64,000 nt of DNA from Ailanthus altissimus (taxonomy: Eukaryota > Streptophyta > Magnoliopsida > Sapindales > Simaroubaceae). The stretch covers positions 9,005,001 to 9,069,000 of the forward strand of contig CAMPEX010000001.1 in NCBI GenBank assembly GCA_946807835.1, written 5' to 3'. A program made the translations under genes and the position numbers. The notes beneath the pieces are model-generated. The model was given only the letters and a program-made list of their open reading frames with translations. It made no database searches and had not been told where the DNA came from. Below, piece by piece: positions 24,857 to 36,400 of the stretch. How positions within the stretch are numbered: position 1 is the first letter of the stretch; each line of letters begins with the position of its first letter.

Positions 24857-25567
24857 ATGATCATTTTTTCTACTGCCGCTGGCATTGCTGCTAAATCTCG
24901 TAGTGTTTTGTTTGTTGTATAATGTTGTGTTTCCTTTTAGAAGTTTGTAGCTGCCTCCTAGTGGTAAAGCTCAGATGGTTCATTCTTTCCAAGTGATAAG
25001 ATGTATGATGAGAATATGCTGTCAAAGAAAATGACTATCTGTGTTTGTGTTCTACTGATATGAATAATATTGGAAAAAAGCAGTTTTGAAGTCTTGTGCT
25101 TTGAGATACTTGTATTTGTAATGTAAATCCCAGACTAGAGTCAATTTTGCTTCATGCTGTTAATTTATTTTAGCTTTTATATGGTAACAGTTTTGTCTGT
25201 GTTTGGGATTCTGACTTCTGAAATGAATGATCAATGAATTAGCAGTTAGTAACTTTTTATTCATGCTCTTTCCAGCTTGCCAAGAATGTAATGGAACCAT
25301 GTCAATTGTTTTTAATGCTTTGCTGCATTTCAGTGAGAGCCATGGCCAAAACTATAATCTGAGGCTGATGCTTTGAGATGTTTCTACTTTGATAGAATTA
25401 AACTACTATATGATTAGATGAGAGTTGATACTGGTATGTAAGACTTGAAAAGTGGATAAATACTGGAGACAAAATGTTCTCATCAAAGAAAGAGCAATTT
25501 TTTATTAGTAATATTTTGCCATTTCTAGAGCAGCTGATAAATGGATGATCATTAGTCTTAGGTAACT
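24857..25567 (+). other. 3' UTR and downstream flank of the HOTHEAD-like gene
   Basis: No coding region is recognised. TGTA-rich and T-rich sequence at 24900-25100 fits a plant 3' UTR; no exact cleavage site can be given. Confidence 0.4.
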
Positions 25568-26030
25568 AACCATTTAGTTTCAAATATACTTATTTGAGCT
25601 CTAATGTCAGAAGAACTCCAACGAAACAAGCATTGAATCAACAACTGAAACTGATTTTTATTTGGTTTGTCAAAACAGGCAGGAAAATACAGCTTTCAGA
25701 AAACAGATGAAACAAACAATAACAAAAGCAAGCTCATCACAAGCATGTCTTTGTTTTACCTGGCTACAAGGCAAACCAAAGTCAATCTTCTGGGCAAGAT
25801 TCAAGTTTTTAAGCTCCAAGAATGTTAACCATTTAGTTTCAGAGCATACTTATTTGAGCTCCAATGAAACAAGCGTTGAATCAAAAACTGGAATTGCTTT
25901 GGATATTGGGTTTGTCAAAACAGGAACGGAAAAAAAAACAGCTTTCAGAAAACAGATGGACAGCAAAAACAAAACAAGAACATCACAAGCATTTCTTTGT
26001 TTTACCAAGCTTCAATATCAGCTTCAGATA
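25568..26030. repeat. Imperfect tandem duplication, unit about 259 bp
   Basis: The segment starting AACCATTTAGTTTCAAATAT (25569) recurs from about 25828 as AACCATTTAGTTTCAGAGC. Shared landmarks include TTGGTTTGTCAAAACAGG against TTGGGTTTGTCAAAACAGG, ACAGCTTTCAGAAAACAGAT, and TCACAAGCATKTCTTTGTTT. The 129-codon open frame at 25662-26051 simply runs through both units and shows the repeat in its translation (TAFRKQM twice). No known domain is recognised, so it is not called a gene. Confidence 0.8.
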
Positions 26031-27294
26031 AAAGACTTGGTAGGTGATTGAAGTTTTCACATCTAAGGTCTTCAACTCACCAAACTATTGAACTTTTCCA
26101 AATTGAATGGCACTTATACTCATGATCCCGAAATTTTCATGGCATCCCTTATTAATTAATGATTAGCTGGGATCCATTAATTGTAGTGTCCTGACATTAA
26201 AGCCAACCCTTGAACTCTTCAAGGTTTATTTGTGCTCAAGAGGTTATAGGCGTTTCCTCAAGATTTAGGTATCAAAGAGATCTTTGTAGCAGATAGACCT
26301 TAGGCTCTCAGCCCTACTTGAGGTAGGTGTGGATCTTAGTTCTTCTTCTAAATTAGAGTCTTACCCCAAAATATGAGTAAGTGTATTCTTAGCATGTGAT
26401 TTAACTGATTTGGGCTTAAGCCAGTCTTGAGCCTCGGCAATAGACAACCTCCCAAGGAGAACATTAGTAATTCATTTTTAATAAATTTAAGGTATTTTCC
26501 ATCTTTAACTCATTAAAGTTGGTCTAATGTCATATCTCATTAACAATGTTAAACGATAATTTTTTAAATTAATTAAATCTAGATAATATTTTGGAGCAAA
26601 TTAACCCCAACGGTGGTGCATGATATTGATATTAACCTTTTACTTTAAAATAACATTTTGTCTTTGTATCTTATGTACCTTTCTCCTTAATATAAGAACA
26701 TGGACAATTATCTCTATTTTCCCTCCAATTTCTTTTATAACTTTGATTATATAAGAAGTTTTCTGAAACATTAAACATGCATAGTATTCTAATCAATCAA
26801 ATTGATTCTATTTAAGAACTTTTATAACTTTACATTTTGAAAATGAAATTAGCATAGATGCGATTCGACCACATTACAAAAGAATTAAATAATTCTGCGA
26901 TAATATATTATCACCAGAGCACTCAAAATAGTAAAAATACTTCAAATATATTATCTAATACACAAATAATTAGAAAAATAAAACAATTGATATAATATAA
27001 TCATACAATTAATAATCATGTCCCCTAAAGATGTAATAAGAAAACATATCGATTTCAAATAAATAAATAAATAAAAGCCCTCTGCAATCTCCATCATCTC
27101 TTTGTGGGAGCATATAGAAAGCATATTGGTATAATTCTTTCAAGGTTTGAATATAATACCAACATTTTTTTATTATATATATATTTGTTGAAGTTTCTTA
27201 AATTTTCAAGTTAAATTTTTTTAATATTTGTCTGAAATTTTTTTAACTTTAAATTAAATTTTTTAATTTTATTTTGATAATTTTTTTGTTATAG
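26031..27294. other. Intergenic DNA, nothing recognised
   Basis: The part from 26100 to 26460 has mixed composition without an open frame of note; 26460-27294 is AT-rich. No RNA gene or bounded repeat was found. Confidence 0.4.
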
Positions 27295-28651
27295 ATATTA
27301 TTATAAATACTCTTGAGATATGACTTAATTATAAAAATATTTTTAAAATTTAAATTTTGTCATAAATACTCAAAACATTTTAAAATTTTTTATCAATTCT
27401 CTCCCAATAAAATATATTCTATTAGAATTAACGTATTAATGATAATAAAATCATTTTAACATTTAAAATTTTTTAAAAATATTTTATCAATATTAAATTC
27501 TAAAAACCATTCTATTTCTTCTTCACTTTGTTAAATTTTATAGCATCACAATCTGAACAACATCATAATCTGAATAACATCACAATTTGAACAACATCAC
27601 AATCTTAGACGGAGTTCATTTCAGAAAAAAATAAATAAACAATTCAACCAAAATTCCCATAATTAAACGATTCAACTAAGGGTACAAGCAGAACCAACAA
27701 CCACAAGCAATATTCTCCGCCTTGAAACAACAACCATCTTAGGCACAAACAATAGGCATCTCAGAACTCGTTCATAAAATCAGAGGCTAATGCATTCACC
27801 ATCGTAAGCCCAACGTCAACATTATAACACGAAGCCAGAAATACATCTCAACGATTCAACCAAAATTCTAAAATTTTTGAGCTCGTTCAGGATTTTCTAG
27901 AGCACGAGTCGTAGACTTAGCCCCCGAGTTATGATTTTGATTCGAACGGAGACGACTTGTTCTTAATCAACTTCATGTAAGTGGTTAAGAATTTGAGACC
28001 CTATTTTGGAAAGGCTTGAGCTTAGCTGAAAAAGAACGAGCTAGGAACAAGAGAATTGAAGGCAATCGAGGGAGCGCTAGATTAAGGAAGAATAACAAAG
28101 TGGTTGAAAAAGCAAAAGCCAATAAGAAATCAAGAAAAAAAACGAATGATTCAGATGCGAAACCAAGAAATTAAAAGATGGCAGGGATAGTAACAAAATC
28201 AACCAGAGGGAAACTCTCAAATGGCAGAGGTTCTTAACGACGAAGAATCGATAAGTGGCGCCAACGGACTTGGCGGCGATTAAATCAAAGAATAGGGATT
28301 GGTTTTGCTGCTGAAGCGAGGGGAATCGAGAGTTGAAGCGGTTGAGATTTGGGGATTTGAAGAAAGAGGATTGCTTGTAAGGGGAAGGGGAAGGGAAATG
28401 GGTAATTGCGTCACGAAGTTGGTGGTGTGATGAGTGATCAAGTTGGTGCAGGGGTAATTTAGACATTTCATTTTCACATGAGCATTTTAGACATTTCATG
28501 GCCGGTAACATAGAATATGTTATCTTTAATAAAATATTCTCTGACGGACACCGGTGAAAATTTTAAAATATATAGGTATTTTTAATAAAATTTAAAATTC
28601 ATAAGTATTTTTATAATTAAATTATATCTCATAAGTATTTATGATAATATT
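27295..28651. mobile_element. Non-autonomous DNA transposon with long terminal inverted repeats (MULE-like)
   Basis: The left arm from 27295 (ATATTATTATAAATACTC, then GAGATATGACTTAATTATAA) matches the right arm read backwards from 28651 (ATATTATCATAAATACTT, then GAGATATAATTTAATTATAA). The match continues imperfectly for about 110-130 bp. The interior is of different, less AT-rich composition. It includes four ~18-bp tandem repeats of CATCACAATCTGAACAA type (about 27544-27600) and an open frame on the minus strand (28511-28077, 144 codons) without any domain I recognise. Long TIRs around unrelated interior DNA are typical of Mutator-like/Pack-MULE elements. No clear 9-bp TSD was found, so the superfamily is a guess. 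Confidence 0.55.
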
Positions 28652-29746
28652 TATTTTTTTAAAGTATACAAGTGTGTATTAGGGGCAAAAGTTAGTAACA
28701 CTCAGCCTAGTCCATCATTTAAACCTAGACTTCCTCCTAAGTAGCCTAGTCCATAACGAGTTATGTTAATAGTATTGAATTCGTGCCCAAATATTGAGAT
28801 TTTCATAACTCAGCTCATGAAAACTATCTAGTGAGACCCGAGTCATGTTACATGTCACCACTCAGTAGTGGTCTTAAAAGATATGTCATCAGAACTTAAG
28901 CACTTGTCACGTTAATACGGGCCTATCAATAAGCACGTCATTTTAGCTCAAATCTTGTCATGTTACTCTTGAGATTCATTAAAAGAGCACTTTGATGTCA
29001 CATTACCTAAGTATTTGACCTAAGGATAAGTTTTGATAAAAGAATTTTTGAGAAACCAATGAGCAAGTGGCGCGTAAAAGGCTTCAGTGCTTTCCATTTT
29101 AATTTCTTTAACTTCAAATTATATTTTTTTAGATTTCTTTCTTTAAAAAAGCATACAAGTATTATATATCTAATATCTCAAATCTCAATATCTCTCCTCT
29201 ACCATTGGAAAAAAATAAATAATATTTTCAAATAATTAGAAGAATTGGTATATTTCAATAATCAAAGTGCTAGTATTGAAATATAAAAATAGTTGGATGT
29301 TTAATAGATTTTTAAGTCTCATATTTGTAATAATAACTACCACGATAATTGTTGTAATGTAGTAATACCATTTTTTTTGCTTTATTTTGTATGTTTCAAA
29401 AATATAAATAAAAAAAAAAATTATATCAATCACTTAAAAAGGATAGTCAATTTTAACCAAAAAAAAAATGGTTCAATCTATGTAAAACACATGTAATATC
29501 TTAAAAATGTAAAATAATTAACCCGTAAAACACTAAAACACACATATGTACTTGTTTCTAATATAAAAAAATAGTTTTTTAATGAATTTTTTCTTAAAAA
29601 AAACTTTCTTAGAGATGATTCATAAAAATTTTTAAAAACATTTGTTAAAACACTTATAAATTCATAAGTTGTAAATAAAATTTTAAAATATTTTAATAAT
29701 ATTTGAGCAATTTATAAATTTGCAAATATAAAGGAATAGATGACTA
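28652..29746. other. Intergenic DNA, nothing recognised
   Basis: No gene or bounded repeat is supported. The part 28690-29080 has more balanced composition and could be remnant repeat or regulatory DNA, but nothing identifies it. Confidence 0.4.
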
Positions 29747-29882
29747 ATGATACGAAGAGGCTGAGCATGCCAAGTCTCACATCTCCACCTAGGTTCGAAT
29801 CCCCCCTCCTCCCAGGTGGTGCGGAAAAAAGAATATATGTTGTAATCTCCCCCTTCAAAAAAAAAAAATGATACGAAGAGGC
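29747..29882 (+). mobile_element. tRNA-derived SINE with 15-bp target-site duplication
   Basis: A body of about 106 bp (29762-29867) ends in a poly(A) run of about 12. ATGATACGAAGAGGC flanks it at 29747-29761 and 29868-29882, a perfect 15-bp TSD of the length made by LINE-type integration. The body contains GGTTCGAATCC (29792-29802), a perfect RNA polymerase III B box, and an upstream GAGCATGCCAAGTC region in the place of an A box. Perfect flanks imply a fairly recent insertion. The family name is unknown to me. Confidence 0.85.
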
Positions 29883-31372
29883 GTTGAGAAGGAAAAAAAA
29901 GAAAAGAAAAATTATATGATTGCAACATTTCAATAACTTAAGAAAAAATTGGTGGCCATAAGAAATTTTGAAGGGTATTAAAATGTTTAAATTGTTAAGT
30001 TAAAGCGGTTAAACTTTATATTTATTTAGGTTAAATCAATAGAATCAGAAATTAATAGGGGTCAAAGCGCACAATTATTATTTTAAGAGGTTAAAATTAT
30101 AATTACATTTTTAGTAAAGTAATAAAAACATTTAAACACAACATTTAACCTAAAACACAATTTCATCTCTCTACTTTTACCGTTAATACAATTGGATTTA
30201 AAACTTGCGTAATCTATATAATGATATTATTGTTTTATTTAAATGAGCACGGAAAAAAAAATGGTAAAAATGAGTTAAAAAAATTTAACGAAAATGATAT
30301 GAAAAAATGATTCTCAAAAATGAAAAAGAAAGAATCGATTTTTAAAAATAATTCTGAAAATAAAAGAATAAAATTGTCGCTTAAAATTAAATTTGGGAAT
30401 CTAAATTCGTTTTTGCCTTTCTTAAATTAATTTTTGTAGCAATAGGTCCTGGGCCCCGGCCCCTCATATTTAATCATAGCTCCCTGAGGCAATATCAATA
30501 TTAAATAAAAGAAAACAAAATAAAATAAAATGGGACAATGGCAGACTGCCACACTGCCGCTACATATAAAAAATGTGTTAATATAATTGAACTAGTCCTC
30601 AGATTTGGGCCATGTTCACGCTACCATTAATTGTACATGGGGCCCTGTATGTCCCATTGATAGATTTAAACTTTGTAAAGCCTAATAAGGCTATCAATAA
30701 TATTTGTTTTAAAATTTTTATATAATTTTGATAATCATGATTGATGTTGGGTGAGTAATTGCTATCTTGTTACAAGTTAAAAACATATAAAAAAAAATGT
30801 TAAATGTTAAAATTTTTCTTTCATCTTCTTCAAAATCTTAGCGCCCGTTATTGAATCTCATCCATTTCTATTCGAGAAAGGGCTTTGCCCCCTCTTCAAT
30901 GGAGATTTTTTTTCTTTCCTACTCCCTCACTGTCTTGTCTTTTTTGTATTTTTTATTCTATTTTTTTTGTGTTTTCTTTTTTTTTTAAATTTTTTTTTTT
31001 AAATTTCTTAGCCCGAGCAATAAATAGTCAAGCTTATTGTTAACCTATTTCGAACTAATGTGGGGCTTAGATGAGCCACCTTGGGCCTCCATCGTGGCTT
31101 TATCAATCTCAATTGAGCCTCAGTTAGCCTCTACCGAGCACCGCCACCAGTGTTTTCCTCTAACTAGCCCATGAACCTGTTGTCGTTGTTAACCACCGCC
31201 AGACACACAACCTTTGCATGTTAAGCAAACATGTTCACCAACAACTGACACTTTGCCTGATCCAATGGAGAGCAATTTCCAATGGCTTTCAAGCTCCCCC
31301 GTCATCGTCTTGTAAAACAACGTTGTCGCCATCCTTGTGCAAATCTAATTCGACGATCTGCCATGCTCTAAC
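29883..31372. other. Intergenic DNA
   Basis: AT-rich to about 30840. From 30840 to 31372 there is C/T-rich and CAC/GCC-containing sequence with a hairpin-like AAGGGCTTTGCCCCCTCTT. It resembles the style of 35700-36100 but has no convincing protein. The open frame 31218-31457 runs into LTR-A and is not a gene as it stands. Confidence 0.35.
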
Positions 31373-33496
31373 TGTTAGGGTCGGTGCTTACGTGTCATTC
31401 CTAAATGTACATATATTTGTGTATTTATACAAGTGTACATTCCCATTAAATCGCTAATACCCATATATATAGTATTATATATGTAACGTTATAGACATTA
31501 TAGATCTGAAAGAGTTCGAATCAGATCTAAAAGAGTTTAGATAAGGGCTCATAGTTAGCCACGCTGAGACATATAATTGCTAAATGTTAGCACAACTAAG
31601 TGTTAGCTAGTTATAATACTCAGCAGATTTAAGAGTTGGAGCCTTGCCTATAATGGAACATAAACCTGGGAATATACCAGTAACTAGATAGTTGCAAGAG
31701 TTGCAACCGGGTGCCAGAAAATGCAAGTTGCACAAATATGTTCTCAAATAATTGTCCCTGATCTATTTCTGCCAATGCGGGTCTGTCGGTGGATACCTTA
31801 TATATAGATCAGCATATGTCGTACTTATAGGGTATAGATGGTCGTTCCTAGTCGACAGTGAGCTTGGAGCTCGTATTGACATATGGGTATCCAATTAGAA
31901 CTAGATATGAGACAGACTCATGAGGGCCTCCAATAGACATTCTATATAAGCCGTCAACAGAGGGTCCTCTCGAGTTGAGTAGTATACGTGGTCTTTTGAC
32001 CTGAGTACCACGGTGGACTTATAAGTGATCCACTATGCTTTGGTTCCACGCATGTCACAGACCTTTCATGGTATGACAACTGGGTGTCGTTGGGTATGGT
32101 CCGATGCTTATAAAGTCTGATGTGTACATATATGGGATCCGTCAGCTCGTATAGGAAGTTTGATATTCAAATGCTTTGAGACTGTATCTTGGATAGTCTT
32201 GTGGCCACAAGCATTAATCTCGAAAAAGAGTTCCGTCAGGGTGGAACAATATAGCAAAAGAGTTTATACATATTGTTCAATGAGATACAAGTCTGGAGAT
32301 AAGACATGGATGAGCACTAGGGGATTTGACGATGATAATCTATATCCTCGCACATCCAGGATATCATGACGAAAGGACTATACATATGCGTTGTAACCTC
32401 AGCTTGCATGGTTCAACATGCTGATTTGTATATCTGTGACGTGTGCGCGGGGCATTGCTCACGGACTCATAGAATAGTTCCATTTGACGAATCGGGCGTA
32501 GAACCTAGTGAGTTTCGCGATATGGAGTGTACTCGTTGTGCACTGAGGCAGCATGTCGGATTAAAATGTTTAATCTAGCAATATTCAGCAATACTACGAA
32601 AATGCATACGTGTTTGTATTTAAGTGTTAAATATAACAATTAGTCAATAATTATTATTTACTAATTGTATAATGACACGTAGCGCATTATGAACCCTCGG
32701 TTGAGTTTACTCAAGTGCGAATTTGGTGGGACTCACTAGGGATAGACTTGGTAACTATTTATGAGGGGCAAAATGGTCATATCACACTTTGATTATTTAA
32801 TTATTAAATAATTAAAATATCTCTCTTATTATATTATATAATATATTTTTATATTATTTTATTTTATTATATAATATTTTATTATATTAATTTTTATATT
32901 ATATAATATATTATATTATTATTTTTTATATATTAGATATATAAAGAAAGTGTGAAATTTTGGGTGGTGTAGCATTTTGGCGAGAGATGAGAAAGAAATG
33001 AAGAAGAAGAAGAAAGAAAAAAAATAAGAAAAAATGAAATTGAAATTGAGAAGAAGAAAGAAAAAAAATAGGAAAAAATGAATTTTTTTTTTTTTTATGG
33101 TTCTAATTGAGGCAACTGTGAATTGTTTCAAATTCTCAATTTCTTATCATTTTAGAGAAAATGATAAAAATACACCTGACTATTTTAGAGTTTAAGAGTT
33201 AAACTCAGTGCTGCGTATAAGGCTGTTGTTCTAGCTCACTAAGTCTACCGTGTTGGTGACTAGAACAGCTTACGAGTTGTTTTTCATGCGGACTCCGAAA
33301 AAAATGTGTATAATGTTACATATTGAGTTGAGTTCTTTATCCTATAAATATATTAATGTGATTAATATATTTTATTTATTGTGTTTATTGCAAGTTTCAC
33401 GCTTCCGTTAGACTTAACTATGTATTTGATATGTATTTAAGCAATAGACACAATAGAATATGCATACACTCACGTGTACTAGATCCTCTGCCAACA
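31373..33496 (+). mobile_element. LTR-A copy 3, complete solo LTR
   Basis: The copy starts TGTTAGGGTCGGTGCTTACG and ends CTCTGCCAACA, giving TGTT..AACA inverted termini; length is 2124 bp. CTAAC precedes (31368-31372) and CCAAC follows (33497-33501), a 5-bp TSD with one mismatch. It is the best uninterrupted reference for the family, sharing long stretches with copies 1, 2 and 4 such as TCTATTTCTGCCAATGCGGG and ATCATGACGAAAGGACTATA. No reading frame resembles gag or pol. A purine/pyrimidine-skewed segment (about 32940-33080) sits at the position that varies between copies. Confidence 0.8.
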
Positions 33497-36400
33497 CCAA
33501 CAACCCCATCTTGGTTGATTAATGACCCAATTTTAAATTTTTATTTATTTTATTTATTGTTATAAATTATTTATGTTGTTGGTGGATGGTTGTGAACTTG
33601 AAAGGGTTAATTGTTTGAAATCGATAGAAGATGTTACATGTAAGGTGGCGATGAATTTTGTATTACCTCTTCTGTGTGAGTGTAGTTTTGTCCCTCCTGT
33701 ACGAGGGTTGGATTCCCCATCCATAATAATGGCAATGGTCCTTGATGTTAGGGATGATCTCCTATATTGCATTTTAGCATAGATATCTTTTGGTAAGAGA
33801 TTAAGTTCGAGCATACTTCAATAAATCAATGTAGGTAACGTTTTAGTAATCCTTTAATTATTATATCAGTCATTATTGATATAATTTTTAACGATTTTAA
33901 CAATGATCTTATGTTTACTAATTAACAAAAAGACATAATTAAAACTATTTTTACTTGGTAACTTGTATTACCCTTAAAATTGATCTTAAGTATATCAATC
34001 TTATATTATATGAGATTAGAAGACTCTTTATATCACCCTTAATATTTATTATGAGCATCTCTTAAGATTGTCTAGATGTTTTAGACATTTATTTTTTACC
34101 AAAAAAAATCATAGAATAAAATGATAAAAAATTTGATGTATTTCTAACTACAATTATCTATTTTTATCATAATTAAATTTACCAATTTAATCTTATTAAT
34201 ACACAACGAGTATTTTTGTACATGAAGATTCACACAACGAAAACTACTCATACTTCAAATATTTCACCTTTGCCTATTTTTAATCCTCTGCCTTAATAGT
34301 CAGTTTTTTTTTATATTAAGATTGTAACTAGGTTAATTTTAGGAAACTATGACACAAACGATTGACTATCACAATAGAACAAACTCTAAGTGAATTTATC
34401 CTATCTTGCCAAATAGCAAACATGTATTTTAAAATAGAACAAATAGCTTTAGGAAGAACTAAAATTAATAAAACACCAACTTCAAATTTAGATGTGAGTG
34501 GCACAATATTAAAAAAATTATATTTAAAATAAATAATAAATTAAACAATTGACAAACATTGAAATATTTTTTGAAATAAATAAATAACAAATCAGTGTAG
34601 AAAACGGATGTCACTATTATTGAATCTGACAAAAAAATCTACTTTTTAACTGTCACACACCATTACAAAGGTCAAAGTGTAAGGGTAAAAAAATAATAAG
34701 CGTAAAAATCTATCGTTCGAAGGTATTGTAACTCAATAAATCCATACAATTGCAATATTACATTATATTCTGGATGCTTTTATGTGTCGCCAATAAAGAC
34801 TCATTGTCACGGCCTAGCCATCACGTGTAAGCAAGGCTCTTATTTATACTAATTTATTCCTTTTTCTTTTACAAAATTAAGAGAGAGATGAAGAGAAAAA
34901 ATTAGAGCTGAGTTTTTTTTTCTTGCCTTTCTAATTTGTTTAATTTTTTAAATATTTTTCTTCTTTGTATTATTGAAATTTGTTCAAAAACCGTCATTAT
35001 AATTTGTTAAAAAACAAACATATGAAAAGGTTTTATTAATTTATTTCATATAGTAAAAGTCTATCTAAATTTAGATCATTTTATAAGGAGGTTCATAATA
35101 TTGCTTTTTTATATATTTAAGTAGTACTAGATTTACAAAATTGAGATATATAATTTATATATTAAATAATATGATATTTTACATGTAATTTATTGATTGG
35201 TGTTTTTTTAAACTATCCCATTAATAAATATATAAAAAGTCAACCGGTACTAAATTTTGTATCTTAATTTTATAAACCTAAAGTTATTGACATTATTATG
35301 CAAAAATAACTATAAGATGTTAACCATTTTAAATATCATATATGAATTTGATGAATATACTAAAATTATAGGCTTAATTGCACATTAACTTGCATTTTAT
35401 TAAATTGTTTTTAATTACTATAAAAAAAAACAATGCATATTGTCATAAGAGTGAAGAGAATTTTTAATTGATACTCACATGCACGAGTAGTTTTTGTAAA
35501 TATTATGAAACTTCTAAGAAAGGTCTTTGATAATTTCAAATCTAATAAGATGTGATTATATTATAGTCAAATCTCTTGGAAAAGAGTTAAGGGAGTCTTT
35601 ATCAAGTTGACAGAATCATACACCAACTAGCCTCCGAAATATTATGGTCAAACCCTAAAAGTAAAACTCTCAATTTTTTAAACTCAGCCATCAAACACAG
35701 AAAAATCAAATAGCCACCGGAGAGGGGGCTTTGGCCTCCTCTCCTGTGGCAAAACTTGCTTAGATTTAGTTTTTATTCTTTTGTATTTTTTCTGTTACTT
35801 TTGCTTTTTGTTTCTTTCTATTTTCAGATGTTTCTTTTTTATCTTGTGGTGTCGTCGACCTCCAATGATCCAACTGAGGACTGTTGTCACTAGTGATTGT
35901 AGAGTTTGGGCAAGCTGCGAATCTCTTCATTGTCCTTCACCCTAGTAACCAAGTAACTCAACCGCCTTCGTCAGTGTGTCAAAACCTCTTTTCTTCGCAC
36001 AAACACAGCACCTTTTTGTGCCGTGCCAGACTGCAACTTCCCTTCATCAGCATTTGCAAGAAACCGGCCAAAATACGTGAACTTTTGCCATCCCCTCCTA
36101 CGGTCATGTAGCTCACCAAAAACCTCCATGGAAGCCATTCTAAGTAAGGGCTTTGTGTTTGGGAGCTGTTGAATTTCAGCGAGATGCCGTCGTTTGTTGT
36201 CTTGCCCCTACCACTTTTAGATCCAACAATTATATACTGTTTCACCGCAAGCTTCACCGTCGGCTCCTATCTCTGATTTATATTTTGTGGTTGATTGGTT
36301 GTGTGTTAGTCGAATATTGTTTGGGACAAACAATGATCGTAGCTAATTGTAAGGGTGTTTTATAAATTTTCTCCTTTATAGGGGAAGATTTAGTGTAATA

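Noticed and set aside
28077..28511. 144-codon open frame on the minus strand as a gene
   Set aside because: Lies wholly inside a long-TIR element, has a competing overlapping frame, and shows no known domain; kept only as interior of the element.
29792..29802. Possible tRNA gene (perfect B box)
   Set aside because: No cloverleaf can be formed, and the sequence has a poly(A) tail and 15-bp TSD, so it is a SINE.
33573..33814. Open frames on both strands just right of LTR-A copy 3
   Set aside because: No similarity to any known protein and no sign of continuation on the other side of the insertion at 31372.
35884..36365. Small open frames on both strands
   Set aside because: No domain, mutually overlapping, no splice structure that joins them.
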